DNA of 64,000 nucleotides, from positions 34,370 to 98,369 of IMG/VR virus record IMGVR_UViG_3300025889_000085; one strand, 5' to 3'. The notes under the pieces were generated by a model, which saw only the letters and a program-made list of their open reading frames with translations, made no database searches and was not told the DNA's origin. Origin of the DNA: a virus. Positions 1-8,619 of this stretch are shown here, piece by piece (the stretch's first letter is position 1; every line of letters begins with the position of its first letter). A program made the position numbers and the translations under genes.

Positions 1-703
1 CTTTTTTCTTTTGCCACAGTACTTGCCTGCGCTCTAAACTTTCAATTTGATTGTTGATGCGCTCGTTGGCATCTGACACTGCTTTAATTCTTGCTTCTTC
101 ATGTTGAATGGCATCTTTAGTAGAACGATTTAGCTCTTTCAATGCTTCAGCTTTTTCACTCAGCATGGTAATACCCAGAAGCTGCTCAATGATAGCACGT
201 TGGTCATTGGCCCGCATACTGAGAAAAGGCTCTGTATAAGTGTTTAAGGCTACAACGTGCTTGAACATGTCATGACTCATGTTGAGCAAGCGTTCGATTT
301 CCTGTTGTGTTTCTCTGCTGTCACCTTGACTGTTGTCGTCTCTACTTTCCTGCTCTTCGTCGTTGACATAGAACTTGAGCACATTGGGTTTGCGTCCACG
401 CTCAATCCTGTAACTCTGTCCTTCGCAGTCAAAGTCGATGGTGATCAACATGGCCTTGCCGTTGGTCTTGTTGATTAGATTATCTTTTTTGATGTTAGTC
501 AGTGCCTGTCCAAACAGTGCATAACTAAGTGCATTGATGATTGTAGTCTTGCCTGTACCGTTACGTGCGCCACTATCATCGCCACCCAAGTCTAAGTTTT
601 CACCTAACACCAAAGTCAAGTCTTGGCGATCAAAGTCAATGCCCTGTGTGGCATTGCCCACGCTCATAAAGTTTTTAACTGACAGTGTTTTTATTTTGAA
701 CAT
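1..703 (-). CDS. 46: gp46-like recombination endonuclease subunit (SbcC/Rad50 family), 3' end outside window
   Basis: This is the N-terminal 234 residues of the ATPase subunit of the T4-type recombination nuclease. With gp47 it resects DNA ends for recombination-dependent replication and host DNA breakdown. Translating the minus strand from ATG at 703 gives an open frame to the window edge. It begins MFKIKTLSVKNFMSVG and has a Walker A motif GARNGTGKTT at residues 45-54, followed by NALSYALFGQALTN as in Rad50/SbcC N-terminal lobes. From about residue 185 the sequence becomes charged and helical, as expected at the start of the coiled coil. The start overlaps the stop of the upstream gene by 29 bases, so translation is probably coupled. 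The C-terminal ATPase lobe is not in the window. Confidence 0.9.
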   Translation of the reverse strand, partial: MFKIKTLSVKNFMSVGNATQGIDFDRQDLTLVLGENLDLGGDDSGARNGTGKTTIINALSYALFGQALTNIKKDNLINKTNGKAMLITIDFDCEGQSYRIERGRKPNVLKFYVNDEEQESRDDNSQGDSRETQQEIERLLNMSHDMFKHVVALNTYTEPFLSMRANDQRAIIEQLLGITMLSEKAEALKELNRSTKDAIQHEEARIKAVSDANERINNQIESLERRQVLWQKKK

Positions 704-1769
704 TATCGCTTATTTCTTTATAAATTGGTTTGAATACTTGATCGATGTAGTCTAAAATTATTTGCCTATTATACAACAGTCTACTTTCTAATTCAAGATT
801 TATTTGTTTCAAATAGTCTAGCGGCCACTTAGAAACAATCTCCGCTTGTTTCATAACTGCCAAGAATCTTTCACTGGGATCTTCAATGGAGTCATAACTT
901 TCATCCCAGTAATCGTCAAAAGTTTTTATTCCAAACGACTGCAGATATCGAATAGTTCCTACCGCACCCAATATGATAAAAGGAGTTGTACACAATATTG
1001 GTCTCAATATTTTTTCACTTATGTAAACAGATGGGTAATCAAAAACTGATTCGGACACTAAATCTACTGCGAATTCTTTGTAAAAATCAGATCCGTTTGG
1101 TGGTATATTTGGATTTATGTAACTTTTTGGTACAGGAATTTGATTTAAAAATAAAATTTCTTTGTTTTGCGTTAACGTTGTCCAATCTTCACTAACTGAA
1201 ATCGCATTATTGTAAACATAATCCAAATTGTCATCGATATTGCTCTGATTTTGATTTGTAGGTATTTCACTTAGCATTTTAGTGTTTGGATTGTTAATTG
1301 AATACTGAATCTCCGAACAATTATTTTTAATGATGTAGGCTATAAGTTTTTCTCTATGTGCTCTTAATAAGCCCACCATACACAACATAGGATATATTAT
1401 ATTTTTCCTATATCTTATAATATCTTTAACATTGTTGTAACTATTATAGTTTAGAATAAGATTAAAAACTTCCGGTTGATCATTATTGTCAAAGTAAGGA
1501 ATTAATTGTTTTTTAAGGTTACTACTGTTACAAATAAATCTAAAAACGAAACCAGGAAATCCCATAGATTTAATCGCTAATAATAGATTGTATATTGTAA
1601 AACTCAAAGGAGAATTTAAAAAATAAAAGTCAGTGTCGTTATGTAAAACTACAATTCTTTCATTTGGCTTAAATTCTTCCTTAAAAAGTGTTTTTAACTT
1701 ACCATGTAATGAAGGTGCGTCTTGCCGATAATGGATCAAGTCAATAACATCAATTACGCTAATAGTCAT
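675..1769 (-). CDS. glycosyltransferase-like protein (exostosin/fucosyltransferase-type C-terminal region)
   Basis: A 364-residue protein whose C-terminal third (about 245-330) carries YPSVYISEKILRPILCTTP, then TFDDYWDESYDSIEDPSERF. This pattern (EK..RPI....PFI..G, then FDESYD.I.DP.ERF) recurs in marine phage and giant-virus proteins resembling nucleotide-sugar-binding glycosyltransferase domains. The same pattern is in the gene at 39557-40633 here, so the two are probably paralogues in that region. The N-terminal 240 residues are rich in Asn, Ile and Tyr with no motif I recognise. It sits between gp47 and gp46, overlapping its upstream neighbour by 11 bases and gp46 by 29. The reaction and acceptor are unknown, and the assignment rests on motif resemblance only. 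Confidence 0.55.
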   Translation of the reverse strand: MTISVIDVIDLIHYRQDAPSLHGKLKTLFKEEFKPNERIVVLHNDTDFYFLNSPLSFTIYNLLLAIKSMGFPGFVFRFICNSSNLKKQLIPYFDNNDQPEVFNLILNYNSYNNVKDIIRYRKNIIYPMLCMVGLLRAHREKLIAYIIKNNCSEIQYSINNPNTKMLSEIPTNQNQSNIDDNLDYVYNNAISVSEDWTTLTQNKEILFLNQIPVPKSYINPNIPPNGSDFYKEFAVDLVSESVFDYPSVYISEKILRPILCTTPFIILGAVGTIRYLQSFGIKTFDDYWDESYDSIEDPSERFLAVMKQAEIVSKWPLDYLKQINLELESRLLYNRQIILDYIDQVFKPIYKEISDNVQNKNTVS

Positions 1770-2481
1770 GCAAGTTCCTCCAATGATTGTATATGTTTTC
1801 TAAATTTTCATATGGAATTATTTGCAAAGTATTTGCAATTTTTTGTAGGTTATCTATGATACTTTTATATTCTAGTAATTCACTTAGCGGGATCACAATA
1901 TCGTTTTTTCCAACAGGAGGATTTTTAAAAAGATGAGTGAAGTTGTCTTCAATAATATTGTTCCTTATGAATCTATATAGACTGTTTGTTTTTACTTTGT
2001 ACAGATTTTGGCTTTCAAAGCCAGCAATTTTATAACTGTCTCTATGTTCTTGTTGAGTAATTTCATAGCCATCATCTATTTTACGTGCAGAGTATCGTTT
2101 GCGCCATTTGCTTTTATAGAACCATTTTAAACTTGGCTGATCTAGCATAATAGTAATTATTTGATAATGCTGCATCCAATTTGGGATATTAAATTTATGT
2201 GTATGTAATGGTATCCACAAGTCGGCAAAATTTATTGGAAGATTTGATAAATCGTCCCCTCTTGTATATGTTGCACTGTAATATTGATTTATTGAATAGC
2301 AGTTTTTTGGTTCATTATCTAACCAAGAATCAAAATCGCTGGTAAAACTACTTTTAAACCATTCTGAATCAGATTGCTCAGTGTTATTCCAAGATTGTAT
2401 ATCGGGGTGAAATCCTAGAAGAGCACAAAGCATTTTACCTGCACCTCCTGGCGGATAACGCACAACAAGAAATTTTGCCAC
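1759..2481 (-). CDS. P-loop protein, sulfotransferase-like
   Basis: A 240-residue protein starting at GTG (2481), which shares its G with the TAG stop of gp47 (TAGTG), so translation should be coupled. The N-terminus has hydrophobic strand KFLVVRYPP followed by GGAGKML (residues 12-18), a P-loop variant like the phosphosulfate loop of sulfotransferases and close to some kinase P-loops. Late in the protein, IPLSELLEYKSIIDNLQKIA resembles the conserved C-terminal helix region of sulfotransferases. A role in adding sulfate from PAPS to a glycan or protein is inferred from this resemblance. A small kinase remains possible. It lies in the accessory pair inserted between gp47 and gp46. Confidence 0.5.
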   Translation of the reverse strand: MAKFLVVRYPPGGAGKMLCALLGFHPDIQSWNNTEQSDSEWFKSSFTSDFDSWLDNEPKNCYSINQYYSATYTRGDDLSNLPINFADLWIPLHTHKFNIPNWMQHYQIITIMLDQPSLKWFYKSKWRKRYSARKIDDGYEITQQEHRDSYKIAGFESQNLYKVKTNSLYRFIRNNIIEDNFTHLFKNPPVGKNDIVIPLSELLEYKSIIDNLQKIANTLQIIPYENLENIYNHWRNLHDY

Positions 2482-3497
2482 TAAAGATTCCTATAAATGT
2501 CCAGTAACAGATTATTATCGTAGTGATCGCTGGCAATAGCAGTTAGTTGATTAGTTACAATCTGATCTACACTTTCGAACTGCACATTACCCTGTATTTC
2601 ATACTCTGATAAGTCTGTATTCTTTTGCGGCAGCAGTGTAATCTCACGCAGGTTATACTGCCCAATAAAAGTTTCTTTGATAAAATTGGCTTCTTCGTAA
2701 CTGATATCAATGTCCAAGTTCACACGCACATGCATACCTGGCGCCAGTATGTCGTCGGCATGATCCAGTATTGCTGCCAAGCCTAACACACGGTATCTGG
2801 GTTGATCGGGCCAAGCATGATACTCAGGCTCTTTGCCCCATTCAATAACACACAGTCCTCTGTCATCATCACCAGCGTCTGCATAGTTGTGTGGAAAGCA
2901 GTTGCCAATATAAGTGATGTTGCCGTGGTTTTGTCTTTTGTGAAAGTGCCCTGTGTAAACTTGTTCACAGGCCCGAAACTGTTCACGTTTGACTTCACCG
3001 TGATCGGGCATCTGCACCATGGCGTTCATGTAAAAGTGAGGAAGTTCAAAGTGTCCAAATACATATTTGGTCTTTAGTTTTGGCACACGTTTGTAGTCAT
3101 CACCTACCAACCAAGGTGCAATAGTTACATCACCTTCCGAGAACCAATCATTACAGATTCTAACATTGGGCAAATGTCTAGCCCACTCTACACTCTGTAT
3201 GTCACGTTTGTCCCTATAGTACAAATCGTGGTTACCAGGGATAAAGTAGACCTGATCAAAGTTTGCGTTTAAATGCTCTAAGGCCTGCAGACTGTAGTTC
3301 AGTGTAACAATATTAATACTGGCACGGTTGTTGTGCCAGTCCCCCAGGAATAAAGCAGTTTCGCAGCCTTGGTCTCGTGCAGTCTGAGTAGCCCATTTGA
3401 CAAAGTTCAAACAGTCTTCGTTATGCAGTTGACTGTTTGACTTTAAGCCAAAGTGTATGTCCGTGAACACGGCTGCTTTTTTGAATAGATTAGCCAT
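2481..3497 (-). CDS. 47: gp47-like recombination endonuclease subunit (SbcD/Mre11 family)
   Basis: The nuclease partner of gp46. All metallophosphoesterase motifs are visible: DIH at 13-15, GDWHNNR at 52-58, GNHD at 88-91, and GHFE and GHFHKRQ further on, so the two-metal centre should be intact. Its 338 residues match T4 gp47 (about 340). A sigma70-type promoter TTGCAG-N17-TATAAT (3504-3532) lies immediately upstream. Its predicted transcription start coincides with the ATG, and there is no ribosome binding site, so the mRNA looks leaderless. In T4, gene 46 follows 47 closely; here two accessory genes intervene. Confidence 0.93.
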   Translation of the reverse strand: MANLFKKAAVFTDIHFGLKSNSQLHNEDCLNFVKWATQTARDQGCETALFLGDWHNNRASINIVTLNYSLQALEHLNANFDQVYFIPGNHDLYYRDKRDIQSVEWARHLPNVRICNDWFSEGDVTIAPWLVGDDYKRVPKLKTKYVFGHFELPHFYMNAMVQMPDHGEVKREQFRACEQVYTGHFHKRQNHGNITYIGNCFPHNYADAGDDDRGLCVIEWGKEPEYHAWPDQPRYRVLGLAAILDHADDILAPGMHVRVNLDIDISYEEANFIKETFIGQYNLREITLLPQKNTDLSEYEIQGNVQFESVDQIVTNQLTAIASDHYDNNLLLDIYRNL

Positions 3498-3503
3498 CTA
3501 TCT

Positions 3504-3532
3504 ATTATAACTTCGTTTTTGGTCTACTGCAA
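3504..3532 (-). promoter_or_regulatory. sigma70-type promoter of gp47, abutting the start codon
   Basis: On the minus strand TTGCAG (3527-3532) and TATAAT (3504-3509) are separated by exactly 17 bp. The ATG begins at 3497, six bases after the -10 box, so a start about 7 bases downstream would place the 5' end at or next to the ATG. No Shine-Dalgarno-like sequence is present. Confidence 0.7.
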
Positions 3533-3544
3533 CTGGAAAAATTG

Positions 3545-4423
3545 TCATTCGTCGTAATATCCGCCACCACCACCAGTCATCATGCCCTGTCGTGTATAAC
3601 TGGGGTTTAGGTTGTTCATTTCTAAAATGTCATCTCTGATATTTTGGTTACGTTTTTCAATGTTGAGCACACGAGTAAACGAGTTAGTAATTGCCGCAGT
3701 ATAGTAAGCAAATGGGTTCTGACTCTTGCTTTCATCAAACTGTAAGCCAATTTGGCTTAACTGTAGCAGTGCCTGGCTACGCATTTCGTCGTTGTAAGTG
3801 TAGCCGCGCCAATTTGATCGAGTAGCATAACGCTCGCACAGTTTCATAAACATGTGTGCCAATTTGTTGGTCATTTGTCCATGCTCACGTGAAAATTCTC
3901 CCGACTCTAAATCGCCCCGCCAGTGACTTTTGCCTACCAGTACAGGTTCACCCTCGGCATCGACACGATAGTGATAAAACGGTGGAAAGTTTACTTTGAC
4001 ATACTTGTTATGTTTAGGATCTTCCTCGTCATACTCGGTGTGTGCTGGTTCGTCCTCATCGTCAACTAAGTCTTTAGCCTGTTGACGTGCTTTGTTAGTT
4101 TTGACTTCATCTAAGGGGATATGCTCCCAAGTCATTACACGAAACACACAGTCAGTTTGTGGGATTTTGGTATACTTAATTTCAAAATCTTCTAACTTTT
4201 GCTTTTGTCCTGTTTCTTTTACAGCCTGCTCATGTGCCAGTTTGGTCAAGCGTTCCGCCCTTGCACGGCGTGCAGCCACAATGTTTTTCTTATTGATTTT
4301 TTTGACACTGTCTACGATCATGTCAAAATTAGCAGCGTCTTGGTCCAAATAACTGCAATAGGTAGTTTTACTTTTGTGTATTTCTTTAAGAATATCTTTA
4401 TTATTAAGGTAATTGTGTTTAAT
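3545..4423 (-). CDS. 55: gp55-like late sigma factor, with proposed ATT start
   Basis: Alternative sigma factor that directs host RNA polymerase to T4 late promoters. The C-terminal half has a sigma region-2-like stretch: LQFDESKSQNPFAYYTAAIT, followed by FTRVLNIEKRNQNIRDDIL. The first usual start in frame is TTG at 4348. However, the frame stays open upstream and encodes KHNYLNNKDILKEIHKSK, resembling the N-terminus of T4 gp55 (YNYVNNKELLQAI). The only start-like position with a ribosome binding site is ATT at 4421-4423, 7 bases after AGGAG (4431-4435). I therefore propose a 292-residue protein starting at ATT. T4 gp55 is shorter (185 residues); the extra length is a charged central region (about 75-130) and a Gly-rich tail (MMTGGGGGYYDE). 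Confidence 0.8.
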   Translation of the reverse strand: MKHNYLNNKDILKEIHKSKTTYCSYLDQDAANFDMIVDSVKKINKKNIVAARRARAERLTKLAHEQAVKETGQKQKLEDFEIKYTKIPQTDCVFRVMTWEHIPLDEVKTNKARQQAKDLVDDEDEPAHTEYDEEDPKHNKYVKVNFPPFYHYRVDAEGEPVLVGKSHWRGDLESGEFSREHGQMTNKLAHMFMKLCERYATRSNWRGYTYNDEMRSQALLQLSQIGLQFDESKSQNPFAYYTAAITNSFTRVLNIEKRNQNIRDDILEMNNLNPSYTRQGMMTGGGGGYYDE

Positions 4424-4448
4424 AACCGTTCTCCTTTATACTGTTATA

Positions 4449-4477
4449 ATAGTAACATAGTTTTACTGGGTTGTCAA
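4449..4477 (-). promoter_or_regulatory. sigma70-type promoter of gp55
   Basis: Minus-strand TTGACA (4472-4477) and TACTAT (4449-4454) with a 17-bp spacer. A TATTAT lies a few bases further downstream as an alternative -10 box. It would give a short leader carrying AGGAG before the proposed ATT start of gp55. Confidence 0.6.
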
Positions 4478-4509
4478 TTCTTGAATGCAAAATTGGCATA
4501 ATTTTTGGC

Positions 4510-4517
4510 GATAAATA
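4510..4517 (+). promoter_or_regulatory. T4-type late promoter for gp48 and downstream genes
   Basis: GATAAATA matches the T4 late -10 element TATAAATA at 7 of 8 positions. It lies 18 bases before the gp48 ATG and is followed by AATCGGAA near the expected transcription start. The same CGG block follows three other late promoters here. Confidence 0.75.
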
Positions 4518-4535
4518 TTTTAAATCGGAATAATT

Positions 4536-5447
4536 ATGGCAAATTTACAGCAAGGTCCTAGTAGTAACTCAGACAACACAGATCCATCTGGAGTTAGTCA
4601 AACTGCTGGGGTAGCACCACAACAACAGTTTGCATCAGGCGGAGATGCAAGTGCATTTCGTTTAAGTACCCTTGCAGAAGGCATTGTAAAAGGTGGAGCC
4701 TTTGCTTTGGAAGCCATAGCTGGTAGTGTATTTAACTTTAATTCTACTGGTGCGAACCCTAGTTCAATTGGTCCTGACGATGACTGGCGTGTGCGTATTA
4801 GTATGCAACCACAGACTGCTGCATTGTTTTATAATAATCCAGGTAATCCTATATTGTACCCGTTGAGTCAAACCAATGGTGTAGTTTTTCCTTATACTCC
4901 ACAAGTAGATATTTCACACCAGGCTGATTACACAGCGCAACCATTAACACATAGCAATTATCAAAGTTACTTTTATGACAAAAGTTCAGTACAACGTATA
5001 AACATTACTGCTGATTTTACTGTACAAAATATTCAAGAAGGACAGTATCTTGCTGCAGTTATGCAATTCTTAAAAAGCACAACAAAAATGTTTTTTGGAA
5101 ATAGTCAACTAGCAGGTACACCACCTCCAATGGTGTTTTTAGACGGATATGGTCCAGCAATTTTACCACACGTTCCTTGTGTAGTGACAGATTTTAGTTA
5201 TACTATGCCTGGTGATGTAGACTATATAAAAATACCAGTTGGCGCCAGTTTGCAAAGCACCGCCGGCAATCCCATACAAAATAGTAATTATGCAGTACCA
5301 GCAAGACTGCCCACTGCTTGTACATTACGTATCGGACTACAGCCAATTTACAGCAAAAATAACGTGGCAAGAAACTTTACACTAGAGCGTTATGCTGCTG
5401 GAGGCCTGATACAAGATTCACGTGGCGCTAGGGGAGGATTTATTTAA
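4536..5447 (+). CDS. 48: gp48-like baseplate tail-tube cap protein
   Basis: A 303-residue virion protein, first gene of the late structural operon and directly behind a late promoter. A Gly/Ser/Gln-rich N-terminus (to about 45) is followed by a globular domain containing DDWRVRISMQPQ, FPYTPQVDISHQADY and a central LPHVPCVVTDFSYTMPGDVDY segment. These match the baseplate tube-cap protein family of marine T4-like phages. That protein closes the centre of the baseplate and starts the tail tube. T4 gp48 is about 364 residues. The stop overlaps the next ATG (TTTAATGG), fitting coupled translation with gp53. A gp54-type role is the main alternative. Confidence 0.65.
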   Translation: MANLQQGPSSNSDNTDPSGVSQTAGVAPQQQFASGGDASAFRLSTLAEGIVKGGAFALEAIAGSVFNFNSTGANPSSIGPDDDWRVRISMQPQTAALFYNNPGNPILYPLSQTNGVVFPYTPQVDISHQADYTAQPLTHSNYQSYFYDKSSVQRINITADFTVQNIQEGQYLAAVMQFLKSTTKMFFGNSQLAGTPPPMVFLDGYGPAILPHVPCVVTDFSYTMPGDVDYIKIPVGASLQSTAGNPIQNSNYAVPARLPTACTLRIGLQPIYSKNNVARNFTLERYAAGGLIQDSRGARGGFI

Positions 5448-5761
5448 TGGCACGGTCTAGTTCTAAGGTTGAATACAACTCAACAAGTCCTTATTACAAT
5501 ACACCGGTTATTGGAGGATACCTGGATTTAGCAAACATTCCTAGCATTCCTAAACTGCAAGGTGATGTTATTGTTACTGTAAACAAGACTTATCAGTATC
5601 GGCCGGACCTATTAGCATATGACTTATACGGTGATCCTGGATTATGGTGGGTGTTTGCTGTAAGAAACCCAAATGTAATAAACGATCCCATTTTTGACAT
5701 GCGTATTGGTAAACGTATTGCAGTACCTAAAAAAGAAACATTACAAGGTATCATTACATAA
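5447..5761 (+). CDS. 53: gp53-like baseplate wedge subunit
   Basis: A 104-residue protein. The conserved core QYRPDLLAYDLYGDPGLWWV, then FAVRNPNVINDPIFDM and GKRIAVPKKETL, is the LysM-like domain of the T4 gp53 family that joins neighbouring baseplate wedges. T4 gp53 is 196 residues; this version keeps little beyond the domain. It is joined to both neighbours by start/stop overlaps (ATG at 5447 and TAATG at 5761). Confidence 0.85.
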   Translation: MARSSSKVEYNSTSPYYNTPVIGGYLDLANIPSIPKLQGDVIVTVNKTYQYRPDLLAYDLYGDPGLWWVFAVRNPNVINDPIFDMRIGKRIAVPKKETLQGIIT

Positions 5762-8604
5762 TGGCTAACCTTTTTGATTTTAGTGCCGAGTTCGAAGGCG
5801 TCGATCAGGCAATTCAAGAACAAACAGGCGCAGTATATAATGAACCAGATCCATTTGTAATACCGTCAAGTCGAAACACGACATCTGTAGTGGAATCGTT
5901 TGGTGCAGAGAATTTCGTACCTACAGGTAGTCTTAGTCCTTACTTGGTAGATGAAGCAGCCCAAGCACAAGTTGATGAATCGTTTATTCAAGAAGCAGAA
6001 GGTTTAAATGCACAACAATCTGCTTTTTCTCCTAGTCTGGTATCCCCTACCACAAAAGAACCTGTTTATACAGTAGAAGTAAGAGGTACTGCACCAGCAC
6101 AACAACCACTTGTAAATCCCTTGCACGATTTTGAAAGTTATACCTACAATTTAAGTTTACATGCAATCACAATTGAAAATTTCAATAATTTAACAGACAG
6201 CCCACGTGGATATATTCCAACCGATGTTTTAATTGCAGGCGCTGGGCGTTACAGTGATAACTTTAAACGCAATCGCTTTTTTGAAGAAGACTTTTATTTT
6301 GAAAATCTAAGATTAGAGTCTATTGTTAACACAAAAAAGACAAATAGATTTAGTAATGTTGTTAATATAGAGTTTACAATCATTGAACCCGGTGGGTTTA
6401 CTCTTATTCAAAGGTTAATTAGTGCTTGCGAACTTCCTCGCAGTCAAGGAGGAGTAGGAGGCCAAAATTATCTTAAACAGCCTTTCATATTACAAATTGA
6501 TTTTTATGGACAAGTCGATGGTAATATAGGTGCTGGTATTATACCTAATCAAACAAAATTAATTCCAATTAAGTTAGTTTCAATGAACACTAAAATTGGT
6601 ACAAAGGGCACACAATATGATTTCGAAGCAGTCCCTTATAACCATAATGCTTTTGACCCAACAAAAATAAACTTGCCAGCAAATTTCACCGTTAAAGCAG
6701 CAAAAGTTTATGATATATTTGGTGATGGTGAAGTCACAACAGAATCCACAGCAGAATCGCAAGCACTACAAGACCAAATTGAAGCCAGAAATAATTATAG
6801 TGAAACGTATGGAGCTGCATTGACAGAAGATAATGAAGGGGCAGCAGCAGTTCTCGCAAACCAAGGAATCTACCAAACTAAGGTTACGCAAACACTTGGC
6901 AAAACAGGAATAGCGGCTGGATTTAACAGTTATTACAAGACGTTAGAAGAAAAAAATAATTTAAAATACGATAGAATTAAATTTAGTTTAGATCCTGAAA
7001 TTGGAGACTCGTTAATTTATACATCAGGACCAACTAGTATTTCTAATGCTGCAGAAACTGGTAGCACTGAAACTGCCGCTCAACAAGCAGGCGGAGCAAA
7101 TAAAGGAACTATTGCTTTTAATGCCGGACAGTTAACTATACCTGCGGGCACAAATATTCAAAGTGTGATAGAATGGGCAATTACTAATAGCGAATATATG
7201 AGCAAACAGATAATAGGAGTACAAGGCGCGGGTGATCCCAGCAAAGGTGTTGTAAATCAAAGTGCTGAAATACTTAAATTGGTAAAAATCGTACCAAGAG
7301 TTAAAATCAGAGAATACGATCCTACTAGAGCAAATTACAGTTATGACATAACTTATATAATTAGAAAATTCCTAGTTAATAGTAGGACACCAAACGCACC
7401 GCAAGGCAGAGTGCAAGGGTGGGTTAAAGAATACAACTACATTTATACCGGAGGTGTTAGTCCTTATACCGGTGATGTAGCAGTTAATAGAGACGTAATT
7501 AATCTTGATTTAGATTTTAACATGTTGTTTTATACAGCAATTACTGGATTTAGAGAAAAAAACAAACTGTTTACAACCGGCGCAACTCAAGCCAATGGTG
7601 CAGATGATTTACAGACAATATTGAATGAAAATGCCAGTGGGTTCGAAGGCGATCCGGGAAATACTCCTAGTACACAAACAACTAACCCAGCAAAGGCATT
7701 AGAAGATCTTGTTGAACGTGCAGAAGTTGTATACCAGTCTGGTAGTAAAAGAAATCAAACTAGAACAGGTGCCGGCCAAGCTGGCGTTCAAGCGAGTGCA
7801 GATATATTAAACAATCAACTTTCTGATGCTAGAGGTGATATGATCAACGTGTCACTTACTATCACAGGCGATCCCCATTGGATTAAACAAGACGACATTC
7901 TTTATAATCAAAATTTAGTTGGACAAACTAGTAGACTTACTCCTAATAACAGTCTTTACACTGACAGCGGTGAACTTTATGTTTACTTAAACTTTATGAG
8001 TCCCGTAGACTATGATGAATCAACCGGACTTGCTATACCTTTTGGATCTTCATATAATTACAGCCTTTTTTCTGGTGTCTACAAAGTTATAACTGTTACG
8101 TCGACGTTTAGAGGAGGAGAATTTCGACAAATATTAGAGTTGATTAGACTTCCCATTAGCGACCAGAATAGACTTAAAGAAGCACAGAGTGCATATAGAC
8201 AGGCCTATGGTTTTGAAATTGGTACAGGACAAGGCGTAGCATTTCAAACAAGTCAACTTGCAGGTCAACGAATTTTTGGTACTATACTAAGTGGAGCACT
8301 TTTAAATGGAGGTGCTGGATTAGAAAGCCTTGCTGCTGCTGCAACCAAAAAAGTATTTGGCGAAGTACAAAACATTGTAGCAAAAGAAATTGGTAGATTA
8401 ACTTCGGATATTTTCGATAGCAGCATTGCTGATAACGCAGCTGATGCTCTTTCTTCGATTAATTTTGATGACATCGGAGGCGTCAACGCTACATTCCAAG
8501 ACCTTGGAACTGATCTTGTTAATAGTTTAGATTTCCTAGATGTTGAAGTAGGCGACCCTACGCAATTTACCAGTGATGTAGATTTCCTAGGCGACTGGTT
8601 GTGA
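5761..8604 (+). CDS. large virion structural protein, probable baseplate hub component
   Basis: A 947-residue protein between gp53 and gp5, in the position where marine T4-like phages carry a large conserved structural gene. N-terminal part (120-320): NLSLHAITIENFNNLTDSP, then FIIEPGG-like and FILQIDFYGQVDG segments typical of that family. The middle (about 330-660) is low-complexity and Gly/Ala/Gln-rich. The C-terminal domain (about 690-815) has ITGDPHWIKQDDILYN and FSGVYKVITVTSTFRGGEF, a beta-rich segment like tail-hub proteins. The tail (815-947) is Ala/Gly/Asp-rich. Its location and sequence suggest it joins the hub near gp5. I could not assign it to gp27 from sequence alone. Confidence 0.6.
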   Translation: MANLFDFSAEFEGVDQAIQEQTGAVYNEPDPFVIPSSRNTTSVVESFGAENFVPTGSLSPYLVDEAAQAQVDESFIQEAEGLNAQQSAFSPSLVSPTTKEPVYTVEVRGTAPAQQPLVNPLHDFESYTYNLSLHAITIENFNNLTDSPRGYIPTDVLIAGAGRYSDNFKRNRFFEEDFYFENLRLESIVNTKKTNRFSNVVNIEFTIIEPGGFTLIQRLISACELPRSQGGVGGQNYLKQPFILQIDFYGQVDGNIGAGIIPNQTKLIPIKLVSMNTKIGTKGTQYDFEAVPYNHNAFDPTKINLPANFTVKAAKVYDIFGDGEVTTESTAESQALQDQIEARNNYSETYGAALTEDNEGAAAVLANQGIYQTKVTQTLGKTGIAAGFNSYYKTLEEKNNLKYDRIKFSLDPEIGDSLIYTSGPTSISNAAETGSTETAAQQAGGANKGTIAFNAGQLTIPAGTNIQSVIEWAITNSEYMSKQIIGVQGAGDPSKGVVNQSAEILKLVKIVPRVKIREYDPTRANYSYDITYIIRKFLVNSRTPNAPQGRVQGWVKEYNYIYTGGVSPYTGDVAVNRDVINLDLDFNMLFYTAITGFREKNKLFTTGATQANGADDLQTILNENASGFEGDPGNTPSTQTTNPAKALEDLVERAEVVYQSGSKRNQTRTGAGQAGVQASADILNNQLSDARGDMINVSLTITGDPHWIKQDDILYNQNLVGQTSRLTPNNSLYTDSGELYVYLNFMSPVDYDESTGLAIPFGSSYNYSLFSGVYKVITVTSTFRGGEFRQILELIRLPISDQNRLKEAQSAYRQAYGFEIGTGQGVAFQTSQLAGQRIFGTILSGALLNGGAGLESLAAAATKKVFGEVQNIVAKEIGRLTSDIFDSSIADNAADALSSINFDDIGGVNATFQDLGTDLVNSLDFLDVEVGDPTQFTSDVDFLGDWL

Positions 8605-8619
8605 AGATAATTAACTAAT

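Noticed and set aside
257-478. Plus-strand frame with a hydrophobic stretch opposite gp46
   Set aside because: The minus-strand frame encodes conserved gp46 here; the hydrophobic run is an antisense by-product.
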